The notes under the pieces: generated by a model | What the model saw: the letters and a program-made list of their open reading frames with translations, nothing else | Databases searched by the model: none | Told to the model about the DNA's origin: nothing | Shown here: positions 12,784 through 20,621 of the stretch, piece by piece | Layout: each line of letters starts with the position of its first letter | Numbering within the stretch: position 1 is the first letter of the stretch | From: Clostridia bacterium | GTDB taxonomy: Bacteria > Bacillota > Clostridia > Oscillospirales > UBA644 | Assembly: GCA_017623475.1 (NCBI GenBank) | Contig: JAGAPC010000021.1 | Location: 1 to 40,417 of the forward strand | DNA: 40,417 bases | Direction: 5' to 3' | Program-made: the position numbers and the translations under genes

Positions 12784-12799
12784 ATAAAATATATTATAT
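12777..12799 (+). promoter_or_regulatory. Perfect palindrome over the -10 box and transcription start
   Basis: ATATAATATA (12777-12786), a 3-bp centre AAA and TATATTATAT (12790-12799) form a perfect 10-bp inverted repeat covering the -10 box and start site, a classical repressor position. The cognate regulator is unknown; autoregulation by the next gene is a reasonable guess. Confidence 0.55.
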
Positions 12800-12829
12800 C
12801 CCCCGGTTTTCCGGAGAAAGAGGCGTGGA

Positions 12830-13540
12830 ATGGATTCTACCGAATTGAACGCAACCGTATTGGTGGTGGACGACGATCCGGAAATCGTATCCGCTATTAC
12901 GAAATTGCTGGAATTGGAAGGCTATACCGTTCTGAAGGCCTACGACGGATTGGAAGCGTTGGAGGTACTGTCCCAAAACAAGGTACATCTGATCCTGATG
13001 GATCTGATGATGCCCAGGGTGGACGGGCTTTCCGCCGTGATGCAGATCCGGAAAAGCAAAAATATTCCCATCATCATTCTCTCCGCCCGTACCGAGGACA
13101 GCGACAAGATTTTGGGCTTGAACGTGGGGGCGGACGATTATATCGCAAAGCCCTACAACCCCATGGAATTGCTCGCGCGGGTCGGCTCGCAGCTGCGCCG
13201 TTATTTCCATCTCGGCGCTTCTTCCGAATCGGAGGATGGAAATATCCTCACGGTGGGCGGGCTTCGGATGAATCTGGATTCCCGGGAATTTTTCGTCGAT
13301 GAGCGTCCGGTAAAGCTGACCTCCATCGAATGGGGCATGATGGAGCTGTTTATGCGTACCCCGGGCAAGGTTTATTCCGCCGAGGAGATCTACCGTGCCG
13401 TGTGGAAGGAGGACGCCCACGCGGTGGAAAATACCGTCACCGTCCACATCCGCCGAATTCGGGAAAAAATCGAAATCGATCCCAGAGAGCCCCGCTATCT
13501 GAAGGTGATTTGGGGAATCGGATATAAATTGGAAAAATAA
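12830..13540 (+). CDS. OmpR/PhoB-family response regulator
   Basis: 236 residues. The receiver domain has the acidic pocket at VVDDD (Asp14-Asp16), the phospho-acceptor Asp58 in LMDLMMP, a conserved Ser in ILSAR and the Lys in IAKPYNP. A winged-helix OmpR-type DNA-binding domain follows, ending RIREKIEIDP...LKVIWGIGYKL. It lies 27 bp before a histidine kinase gene, and together they form an operon behind the promoter at 12755. The stimulus is unknown. Confidence 0.95.
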   Translation: MDSTELNATVLVVDDDPEIVSAITKLLELEGYTVLKAYDGLEALEVLSQNKVHLILMDLMMPRVDGLSAVMQIRKSKNIPIIILSARTEDSDKILGLNVGADDYIAKPYNPMELLARVGSQLRRYFHLGASSESEDGNILTVGGLRMNLDSREFFVDERPVKLTSIEWGMMELFMRTPGKVYSAEEIYRAVWKEDAHAVENTVTVHIRRIREKIEIDPREPRYLKVIWGIGYKLEK

Positions 13541-13567
13541 CGCTTTTCCAAAGAGAGGAGATCAATC

Positions 13568-15586
13568 ATGGCGTTTCTCCGTTCCGGATGGATGCACGTT
13601 TTGGCGTTTCTTCTTTGCGCCGTGCTGTTGTTTTCTTCCGCATGGTGCTACGTTTATGCCAACGATAACGCCGGGATGAGTGAAATTTTCACTTATACCG
13701 ACTTCCGCAATACGAAAAACTATCATCAGCGTCTTGCCGCCGCCTCCGAGGAAATGGTTTCTCTGGCGCGGCAGGTCTATTCCGGGCGCAAGGTCTCTTC
13801 CGTGGATTTGGAGGGGGGCGCCATCGACGGCGTGTTTCATTACTATTTTTACGCCGACGGCACGACGCTGACCGACATCCCCCTGCTGGAGGGGGTGGAT
13901 TTCAGCCACGCAAAAACTCTGGCGGTCTATCGGAACGGAATCTGCTATTTGATGGACACCAACCATACCCAAACCGACAGCTTTTCCCATTGGCAGGAGT
14001 ATTCCTGGGATCCTTACGATCTGACCAAAACCGTGTCCCTCACCGTCTTTTCCTGTGACGCGGGGGCGATTCTCGTTCCCGATTCCGATTGGATCAACGA
14101 GCAATATTCCCTTTGGGCAACGGCAAAAAATCGTGCGCTGATGTTCATTATTCTGTTAGCCCTTGCCGCGTTGCCGATGATCTATCTGATTTTGGCAGTC
14201 AGCTGGGGCGAAATTCGGAAAAAGCCCGAAAACGCACCGCGGTTTTTTACGGAGTTCATCCTTCTTGCCGGCGTTTTGGCAGTGATGTGGATTCTTCAGA
14301 TCTTGGACATCTCCTTCTTCCGCTGGTTCCAGAATCTCTTCTCTTTGTTTAATTTCGGCGCAAATCCCTCCGTTTATTTCGCCTATTCTCTTTTGTTTAC
14401 CTTCCTTGTTTTACTGTTGCTTTTGTCTGTGGTATCTTTGATCCGCTTCGCAAAAGAAAACCGTCTGGTCCGCGGATCGTTTCTTTGGTGGTTCTGTAAC
14501 CGTCCCTTCCTTGCGTTGCGGCGTCGGGCGGACAAGCAGTATTTCCGCCGCTATCGGTATTCTTTCTCCTTCCTGGTTCGCACGGTGGTGTTTTTATTGC
14601 TGGAAGCGGTTTTGATCGGCTTTTATGTGGCGACGGCAGTCAACCGCTATTGGATCGTATTGCAGATCATTCTTCTGTTCGGCGCAGTTTCCCTGGTGGT
14701 CGTGTATCTGTTCGGGATCTATAGCGATCTGCGTTCCTTAAACCGTCTTTTGGATCATATTACCGAGCTTCAAAACGGAAATCTTTCCCACCGCGCCGAG
14801 ATTCCCGACGGAAACATCTTTTTCGAGTATGAGGATCAGCTGCGCAGCGTCGGAGACGGTTTTGATTCCACCTTGCGCAGTCAGATTTCCGCAGAACGCT
14901 CCCGCGTCAATCTGATCACCAACGTCTCCCACGATTTAAGAACGCCCCTGACGTCGATTATCGGCTATTTGGATCTTCTTTCCAAGGTGGAGTTGTCGGA
15001 CGAAGCGCGGGATTACGTCAAGATTTTAACCCAAAAATCCAACCGTCTCAACCATCTGGTCTCCGACGTCTTTGCCCTATCTAAGGCAAACAGCGGTGCC
15101 GAGGACGTTCCCGTGGAGGATCTCGACCTGTTCCTGCTGGCTCGTCAATTGGTTGCCGATTTGTCCGATTCCGCGGCGGCTGCCGGGAAAACCGTCCGTC
15201 TGTCCGGACAAGGCTCCGCCCCCATTTGCTCCAACGGCAACAAAATTTACCGCATCCTTCAGAATATGCTGGATAACGCCCTGAAATATTCTCTGACCGG
15301 AACGCGGATCTTCGTTCTTCTTTCGCTGAAAGGGGAGACGGCGACCGTGACGGTCAAAAATACCTCGTCGTACGAAATGAATTTTTCCGCCGAGGAAATT
15401 TCCGAGCAATTCGTTCGGGGCGATCCTTCCCGCACCGGAGAGGGTAGCGGCTTGGGCTTGGCGATTGCTAAATCCTTTGCCGAACAGCTGAACGCAAAAT
15501 TTTCCATCACCATTGACGGAGATCAATTCTCCACGTCCGTCACCTTCCCGTTGAAAAAAGAGATAACCCCCGAAAATGAGGATTGA
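13568..15586 (+). CDS. Membrane sensor histidine kinase
   Basis: 672 residues, partner of the preceding regulator; AGAGGAG precedes the ATG. The N-terminal helix (about 10-30) and an extracytoplasmic region (about 32-188) are followed by several membrane segments (near 190-213, 225-248, 270-295, 335-358, 363-385), more than usual for a two-TM sensor. A HAMP-like linker leads to the H-box NVSHDLRTPLTSI with His455, the N-box QNMLDNALKYS with Asn570 and the G-box GEGSGLGLAIAKSF. The kinase is intact. The multi-TM sensor is typical of kinases answering cell-envelope stress, but the ligand cannot be read from sequence. Confidence 0.95.
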   Translation: MAFLRSGWMHVLAFLLCAVLLFSSAWCYVYANDNAGMSEIFTYTDFRNTKNYHQRLAAASEEMVSLARQVYSGRKVSSVDLEGGAIDGVFHYYFYADGTTLTDIPLLEGVDFSHAKTLAVYRNGICYLMDTNHTQTDSFSHWQEYSWDPYDLTKTVSLTVFSCDAGAILVPDSDWINEQYSLWATAKNRALMFIILLALAALPMIYLILAVSWGEIRKKPENAPRFFTEFILLAGVLAVMWILQILDISFFRWFQNLFSLFNFGANPSVYFAYSLLFTFLVLLLLLSVVSLIRFAKENRLVRGSFLWWFCNRPFLALRRRADKQYFRRYRYSFSFLVRTVVFLLLEAVLIGFYVATAVNRYWIVLQIILLFGAVSLVVVYLFGIYSDLRSLNRLLDHITELQNGNLSHRAEIPDGNIFFEYEDQLRSVGDGFDSTLRSQISAERSRVNLITNVSHDLRTPLTSIIGYLDLLSKVELSDEARDYVKILTQKSNRLNHLVSDVFALSKANSGAEDVPVEDLDLFLLARQLVADLSDSAAAAGKTVRLSGQGSAPICSNGNKIYRILQNMLDNALKYSLTGTRIFVLLSLKGETATVTVKNTSSYEMNFSAEEISEQFVRGDPSRTGEGSGLGLAIAKSFAEQLNAKFSITIDGDQFSTSVTFPLKKEITPENED

Positions 15587-15589
15587 TTT

Positions 15590-16462
15590 ATGAATTATAC
15601 TGTCTCAAATTCCCGTCTTTCCGTCACCGTCTCCGATTTGGGCGCTGAACTGCAATCGGTTTGCCTCGACGGCGTTGAGCGTCTCTGGCAGGGCGATCCC
15701 GCCGTGTGGAACGGTCGTTCCCCCATTCTGTTCCCCTTCGTCGGACGGATCAAAAATGGGGAATATACCTTTGGCAGAAAAGCCTATTCCGCCCCCTCGC
15801 CCCACGGCTTTGCCCGCAAATCCATCTTTTCCGTGGCGGAGCAGACCGAAACTTCCCTGACGCTTCGCCTGGTCTCTTCCGAAGAAACCAAGGAGTTATA
15901 CCCCTTTGATTTTTTATTTGACGTGACCTATTCCATCGAGGAAAACCGCCTCGTTCAATCCTTTCGCGTCAAAAATACGGGAGATCAGCCCATGTATTAC
16001 GCCTACGGCGGTCATCCCGGCTTTATCCTTCCCCCCGACGGCACGGAATTTTCCGATTGGTATTTGGAATTTGCAGAAGGGGAGGAGCTGAATCAAGCCC
16101 TGCTGGACGGAATGTTTATGTCCCAAACCGTAGCCCCCTGCCCCTACGCTAAGGGGAATAAAATCCCCCTGTACCATGCCATGTTCGATCACGACGCCTT
16201 TATTTTGACCGGCTTGAAAAACAAGGTGTTTGCAATCAAAAGCGACAAATCCCCCCATCGGATTCTTGCCGATTGCTCCGACTTTGATTACGTCGCCTTC
16301 TGGCAAGCCGTAAAGAGCAACGCAAAGTACCTTTGTATTGAACCCTGGAACGGTCTCCCCAGCGATTCCAAAGCCCCCGAGGATCTGACGATCAAGCGGG
16401 ATATGAGGATTCTCCCCCCGGACGGAGAGGAAATCGGCTCCGTTTCCTATACGCTCGAATAA
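15590..16462 (+). CDS. Aldose 1-epimerase family protein (LacX-like)
   Basis: 290 residues. The aldose-epimerase (galactose mutarotase) fold is indicated by WNGRSPILFPFVGR, PSPHGFARK and YAYGGHPGF, with the conserved catalytic His region and a C-terminal IEPWNG. This family interconverts alpha and beta anomers of hexoses. It starts 3 nt after the kinase stop codon, so translation is probably coupled. An epimerase in a two-component operon is unusual and may hint at a sugar-linked signal. Confidence 0.88.
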   Translation: MNYTVSNSRLSVTVSDLGAELQSVCLDGVERLWQGDPAVWNGRSPILFPFVGRIKNGEYTFGRKAYSAPSPHGFARKSIFSVAEQTETSLTLRLVSSEETKELYPFDFLFDVTYSIEENRLVQSFRVKNTGDQPMYYAYGGHPGFILPPDGTEFSDWYLEFAEGEELNQALLDGMFMSQTVAPCPYAKGNKIPLYHAMFDHDAFILTGLKNKVFAIKSDKSPHRILADCSDFDYVAFWQAVKSNAKYLCIEPWNGLPSDSKAPEDLTIKRDMRILPPDGEEIGSVSYTLE

Positions 16463-16507
16463 AAAAACACCTGCAAGAGAAAAAATCTTGCAGGTGTAAT
16501 TTTTTTG
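16463..16507. terminator. Bidirectional terminator
   Basis: An 11-bp stem (16467-16477 with 16487-16497, core ACACCTGCAAG) is flanked by A7 on the left and T7 on the right, so it serves the epimerase operon and the convergent galU. Confidence 0.92.
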
Positions 16508-16510
16508 AGT

Positions 16511-17389
16511 TTACAGGGTTTTTGCAAGCTCCTTCAGATACGCCCGGAAATCTTCGCCGATTTCGGGGTGCTTCAGCGCCGTTTCCACCTGGGCTTGCAT
16601 AACGCCCAATTTGTTGCCCATGTCGTACCGCTTGCCTTCAAAATCGATCGCCATCATCTTGCCGTCGTTTGCCATCAGCTTCATGGCGTCGGTCAGCTGC
16701 AGCTCGCCGTTTTCGGCGTAAGGCGTTTTTTCCAGATAATCAAAGACGTCGGGGGTGAGGATAATGCGTCCCAACACCGAGAAATAGGAGATAATCTCTT
16801 CCTTCTTCGGCTTTTCGATCATATCGGAAACCTCGTAGATCCGATCGTCCACCTTCGTTACGTCCAGGGTGCAGTATTTCAAAACCAATTCTTCGGGGAC
16901 TTCCTGAACCCCGACCACGCTCTTTCCGTACTTTTCATATACGTCGGTCAACTGTCCCACCACGGGGTGCTTTTCGTTCATGATAACGTCGTCGCCGTAT
17001 AACAGAGCAAAGGGCTCGTCACCTACGAAATTTTTCGCAAGCTGCAGCGCGTGTCCCGTGCCGAGCATTTCCTTTTGACGGGCGTAAACGATATCCGCCA
17101 ATTCCGCAATCTGACGAACCTGCTTCAGGGCGGGTTCCTTCGCTTTTCCCCCTGCCAGAAGCCGTTCCTCCAATTCCGGTGCGTAGTCGAAATGGTCCTC
17201 GATCAAGGTCTTTCCGCGGGATATGATAACCATAATATCGTCGATCCCGGACGCCTTGATTTCTTCCACCAAATACTGTAACGCCGGCTTATCCACGATG
17301 GGAACCAATTCCTTGGGTACGGATTTGGTCGCCGGCAACATCCGGGTTCCCAACCCGGCGGCAAGGATGACTGCCTTTTTGATTTTCAT
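16511..17389 (-). CDS. galU: UTP-glucose-1-phosphate uridylyltransferase
   Basis: 292 residues of normal GalU length. The nucleotide-binding motif LAAGLGTRMLPATKSVPKE opens the protein, followed by VDKPALQYLVEEI and FALLYGDDV. It makes UDP-glucose, the donor for glycolipids, polysaccharides and teichoic acid modification. Its ATG overlaps the queT stop as ATGA (17386-17389), so the two are translationally coupled and share the queT leader. Confidence 0.97.
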   Translation of the reverse strand: MKIKKAVILAAGLGTRMLPATKSVPKELVPIVDKPALQYLVEEIKASGIDDIMVIISRGKTLIEDHFDYAPELEERLLAGGKAKEPALKQVRQIAELADIVYARQKEMLGTGHALQLAKNFVGDEPFALLYGDDVIMNEKHPVVGQLTDVYEKYGKSVVGVQEVPEELVLKYCTLDVTKVDDRIYEVSDMIEKPKKEEIISYFSVLGRIILTPDVFDYLEKTPYAENGELQLTDAMKLMANDGKMMAIDFEGKRYDMGNKLGVMQAQVETALKHPEIGEDFRAYLKELAKTL

Positions 17390-17889
17390 AAATTTATCCC
17401 CCTGTGATTTGTTTTTTGATAGTGTCGAATCAATAATAGCAGCGGAAGTCCCAAAACGTAGCAGCAGATAAGCTCACTGAAGCCCACCTGTACCGCCATC
17501 GTCAAAAAATACGCGAAGGTCTTCGTCTCACTGTAGATCGTCAGCATAATTCCAATCAAAACTCCGTTGGAAATTACCGGCGGAAGCGGTGCTAACCACC
17601 ACAGATCTTTCTTTCGGCAAAGCTGCGTTCCCAGGCATCCGACCAACGTGGCGAAGGTCCCAAGCACCAGGTCCAACGGTCCTACGGTGCTCATCAGATT
17701 TGCAAGAAAGCACCCCACCGTAAGCCCTGCCGTTGCCACCGGGAAGCAGAAGGGCAGAACGGTCATACATTCCGAAAAACGGAATTGGATCGGACCGTAA
17801 CCGAATTCCCCCAGAACCCAGGTAAATACGACGTATATCGCGGCAATCAGACCGCAAAAGGCAATTTGCTTTGTCGAAAACTTTTTCAT
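17386..17889 (-). CDS. queT: QueT-family queuosine precursor transporter
   Basis: 167 residues, highly hydrophobic with five or six membrane segments, beginning FSTKQIAFCGLIAAIYVVFTW. It matches the ECF-type S-component family QueT, which brings in queuosine precursors (preQ1 or preQ0). The ribosome binding site is weak (GGAG 11-13 nt upstream). It overlaps galU by 4 bp, and a long structured leader precedes it. Confidence 0.85.
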   Translation of the reverse strand: MKKFSTKQIAFCGLIAAIYVVFTWVLGEFGYGPIQFRFSECMTVLPFCFPVATAGLTVGCFLANLMSTVGPLDLVLGTFATLVGCLGTQLCRKKDLWWLAPLPPVISNGVLIGIMLTIYSETKTFAYFLTMAVQVGFSELICCYVLGLPLLLLIRHYQKTNHRGINL

Positions 17890-17916
17890 CTTCTCTTATC
17901 TCCGTGTTTTAATTAG

Positions 17917-18020
17917 TGTCAGGGAATTGCGACTGACATTTTTATGGGTAAAATTCGGCTGGATTCCGTCCTCTGCATATGTAACTTCGGATTTCTTCGC
18001 TTGCGGAATTCCCCATAAAA
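17917..18020 (-). promoter_or_regulatory. Structured leader RNA of queT-galU (candidate preQ1-type riboswitch)
   Basis: Coordinates are plus-strand; the RNA reads leftward. Helix 1 pairs 18012-18020 with 17940-17948 (TTTTATGGG/CCCATAAAA). Helix 2 pairs 18004-18009 with 17963-17968. A terminal hairpin pairs 17917-17922 with 17933-17938 (TGTCAG/CTGACA). GGGAATT at the 5' end could also pair with AATTCCC in the hairpin loop, giving a possible pseudoknot or switch. preQ1 riboswitches are known upstream of queT, but I cannot match this one to a class. Confidence 0.5.
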
Positions 18021-18023
18021 CAC

Positions 18024-18029
18024 ATTATA
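18024..18029 (-). promoter_or_regulatory. -10 box of the queT-galU promoter
   Basis: TATAAT on the minus strand lies so that the transcript would begin inside or just before helix 1 of the leader. No good -35 hexamer is present at 16-18 bp spacing. Confidence 0.6.
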
Positions 18030-18047
18030 CCATGTCTTTATCATTTA

Positions 18048-18069
18048 TTTGTCACGATTGTGTGACAAA
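18048..18069. promoter_or_regulatory. 8-bp inverted repeat over the -35 region
   Basis: TTTGTCAC (18048-18055) and GTGACAAA (18062-18069) with 6 bp between form a perfect palindrome at the -35 position of the queT promoter and 3 bp after the DUF2344 stop. It could be an operator or part of a poor terminator; no U-tract follows on the minus strand. Confidence 0.45.
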
Positions 18070-18071
18070 TT

Positions 18072-18695
18072 TTAGAATCTGTTGCCCTTTTCGTCAAAGA
18101 ACCCGGTTCTTGCGGCGGTGTAGTAGGTTTCCTCGTCGGGGGCAAAGGTCTTGACCACCAGGAGGGGAGACAGATTTCTTCGATTTCCGCAGGGGAGATG
18201 CAGGTGCAAAATCACGCCGTTTTCAACGGCTTCGGTCTCGCATCCCAGAATCTCTTGCTTCATGTCAATGGTTTCCATTCCCCGCTTGGTTTTCTTTTCC
18301 GCCGGAATGGTTTCGGCGTTGAAAAATTCCTTCCAATCGTCGGTGGTTTTTCCCTCCACGAACACTCGGTAATCGGCGCTTTCGATTTCGTTAAAATCAT
18401 TTTCCGCTTCGAAAACGTCCAGGATTTTCAACCCTTGGGGAAGGGTCTCGTTGAGCCTCTGCTTGATTTCGTCGAAGGGCATTTCTTCGGTAATTTTAAT
18501 CTCAAAATATTCCCGTTCCCCCGCAATCCCCAACGCCAAAGGGGCGGCAAAGACCAGATAGGGATGGGGGTTAAACCCCTCGGTGTATTTTACCGGGATT
18601 TCCGCCCGGGAAAGGGCGCGGGTCATGCACCGCATCAAATCCAGGTGCGACATATAAATTGCGGTAGAATTCTTCTCAAATGCAATTCGGATCAC
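18072..18695 (-). CDS. DUF2344 protein, partner of the radical SAM gene
   Basis: 207 residues. The family opening is clear: MIRIAFEKN..IYMSHLDLMRCMTRALSRA, then KYTEGFNPHPYLVFAAPLALGI. The start is the GTG at 18695, 8 nt after GGAGG (18704-18708). A GTG at 18704 has no space for a ribosome binding site. It overlaps the end of the upstream radical SAM gene by 20 bp, which suggests translational coupling. In other Firmicutes these two occur as neighbours or a fusion next to RNase G and ribosomal genes. Function is unknown. Confidence 0.88.
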   Translation of the reverse strand: MIRIAFEKNSTAIYMSHLDLMRCMTRALSRAEIPVKYTEGFNPHPYLVFAAPLALGIAGEREYFEIKITEEMPFDEIKQRLNETLPQGLKILDVFEAENDFNEIESADYRVFVEGKTTDDWKEFFNAETIPAEKKTKRGMETIDMKQEILGCETEAVENGVILHLHLPCGNRRNLSPLLVVKTFAPDEETYYTAARTGFFDEKGNRF

Positions 18696-20457
18696 AGACG
18701 TCACCTCCGCAGATTTTCTTTACTCCGCACCCAAGACATTGTTCCTTGCAGTTGGGGGAAGTTTTGTTTTCATACGCCAATTTCGATTCCCGAATCAGGA
18801 AGGCTTTGGAAACGCCGCAATCCACCACGTCCCAAGGCAATTCCTCCTCGTAGGAATACCGTCTGCCGGCGTAATTTTCGACCTTAACGCCCGATTCCTC
18901 CATGGCATCACACCAAAGATCGTAACGGAAATGCTCGTCCCAGGCGTCCAGAATACAACCCTTTTTCCACGCGGAATAAATCAACTTGCCCAGGGCGCGG
19001 TCTCCACGGGAGAACACCCCCTCCAGCACGCTGGTTTTGCCTTCGTGGTAATTGAGCTTGATTTTTCGGGATGTAATGGCGTTTTTCAAAAGCTGCTGAC
19101 GGCGGTGGATTTCGTCCAGCCCGATCTGCGGCTCCCATTGAAAGGGAGTAAAGGGCTTGGGCACGAAGGTGGAAAGGCTGATGGTAACCGAAACGCCCTT
19201 TCCGTTTTTCTTCGTTTTCAGCTGATAGTAATAATCCACGATCCGTTGCGCCAGATCCGCGATCCCCAAAATATCCTCGTCGGTTTCGGTGGGAAGCCCG
19301 ATCATAAAATAAAGCTTGACCGCCGAATTTCCGCCGTTAAAGGCGATGCGGCAGGATTCAAAAATATCCTCTTCCGTAATATTTTTATTGATGACGTCCC
19401 GCAGCCGCTGGGTTCCCGCCTCCGGTGCAAAGGTCAAGCCGGAGGAACGGACGGCGCGGAGCTTTTTCAGCAGCTCGTCCGAGAAATTGTCGATCCGCAG
19501 GGAGGGAAGCGCCAGGTTGATCTTCCGGGGGGTGCAGTAATCCAAAAGCATATCCGCAAATTCCGGCAGTCGGTCGTAGTCACTGCTGGAAAGAGAGGTC
19601 AGGGAAATTTCGTCGTACCCGGTGGATTTGCAGAGCTTTTCGATGTTTTTCATCATCACTTCCGGAGATTTCTGACGGAACGGACGGTAGATCATTCCCG
19701 CCTGACAGAATCGACAGCCCCGAATACAACCCCGCATAATTTCCATGGAGATTCGGTCGTGAATCACTTTCGTATTGGGAACGATCAGCTTTTCCGGATA
19801 AGGAGCTTTGTCCAGATCCTTAATGATCCGACGGCGCACCTTTACGCTTCGATCGTGCAGGGCGGGAACGTAGCAGGATTCCAGCTTGTCCGCCCTTTCC
19901 AAAAATTCCCTCTTGTTTCCCTTACATTCCTGCCAGAGATCCACCAACTGAAGCAGGGTTTCTTCCCCTTCTCCGATGTTGAACAGATCGATGAAATCCG
20001 CCATCGGCTCCGGATTCACCGTGCAGGGGCCTCCGGCGATGACCACCGGCATATCGTCGCTTCTCTCCGTTGCAAGAACCGGCAAGCCTGCCAAGTCAAG
20101 CATATTCAATACGTTGGTGTAGCTCAATTCGTATTGAAGCGTAAAGGCGATAAAATCAAAATTCCGAATCGCGTCCCGGCTTTCCAGCCCGAACAGGGGG
20201 ACGTTCTTTTCCCGCATCAGTGCTTCCATGTCCGGGGCAGGCGCAAAGACCCGTTCACACCAGATATCGTCTCTTTGATTCAGAATGTCGTAAAGTATTT
20301 TGATGCCCAAATGGGACATCGCCACGTCGTACAGGTCGGGAAAACAGAAGGCAAAGCGCGTTTTGACCGTCTCTTTGTCCTTGACGACGCTGTTCAATTC
20401 TCCGCCGCTGTACCAGGCAGGGTTTTTCACCCGAAGAAGGAGCCGTTCCAATTCCAT
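18676..20457 (-). CDS. B12-binding-type radical SAM protein (TIGR03960-like)
   Basis: 593 residues from ATG 20457, 8 nt after GGAG. An N-terminal cobalamin-binding-like Rossmann region includes CFPDLYDVAMSHLGIKILYD and VIAGGPCTVNPEP. The radical SAM cluster motif is CIRGCRFCQAG (CxxxCxxC). The C-terminus carries a further Cys-rich knot (CKEQCLGCGVKKICGG), likely an auxiliary cluster or zinc site. The substrate is unknown; the long-standing link with DUF2344 and ribosomal genes suggests RNA or ribosome-related chemistry. Transcription from the promoter at 20489-20517 fits this start. Confidence 0.9.
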   Translation of the reverse strand: MELERLLLRVKNPAWYSGGELNSVVKDKETVKTRFAFCFPDLYDVAMSHLGIKILYDILNQRDDIWCERVFAPAPDMEALMREKNVPLFGLESRDAIRNFDFIAFTLQYELSYTNVLNMLDLAGLPVLATERSDDMPVVIAGGPCTVNPEPMADFIDLFNIGEGEETLLQLVDLWQECKGNKREFLERADKLESCYVPALHDRSVKVRRRIIKDLDKAPYPEKLIVPNTKVIHDRISMEIMRGCIRGCRFCQAGMIYRPFRQKSPEVMMKNIEKLCKSTGYDEISLTSLSSSDYDRLPEFADMLLDYCTPRKINLALPSLRIDNFSDELLKKLRAVRSSGLTFAPEAGTQRLRDVINKNITEEDIFESCRIAFNGGNSAVKLYFMIGLPTETDEDILGIADLAQRIVDYYYQLKTKKNGKGVSVTISLSTFVPKPFTPFQWEPQIGLDEIHRRQQLLKNAITSRKIKLNYHEGKTSVLEGVFSRGDRALGKLIYSAWKKGCILDAWDEHFRYDLWCDAMEESGVKVENYAGRRYSYEEELPWDVVDCGVSKAFLIRESKLAYENKTSPNCKEQCLGCGVKKICGGDVCDPNCI

Positions 20458-20488
20458 ATCGTTTCTCCTAACGTAATTCATACCTCTC

Positions 20489-20517
20489 ATTATATACCAT
20501 TTTTGACGAAATTGCAA
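20489..20517 (-). promoter_or_regulatory. Promoter of the radical SAM operon
   Basis: TTGCAA (20512-20517) and TATAAT (20489-20494) are 17 bp apart on the minus strand. Confidence 0.8.
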
Positions 20518-20542
20518 GAGTTTTCAAAAATGGTTCAAAGAC

Positions 20543-20571
20543 TTGACAAACAATCGGTTTTGTAGTACAAT
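20543..20571 (+). promoter_or_regulatory. Promoter of the LamG-protein operon
   Basis: TTGACA (20543-20548) and TACAAT (20566-20571) are 17 bp apart, divergent from the radical SAM promoter. Confidence 0.85.
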
Positions 20572-20621
20572 AAGATATATATAATTTTACTTTATACGCA
20601 CACGCATTTCGGGGGGATTTT

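Noticed and set aside
18739-20565. Plus-strand open frame of 608 codons opposite the radical SAM gene
   Set aside because: Shadow of a gene with intact CxxxCxxC cluster motif; no independent signals.
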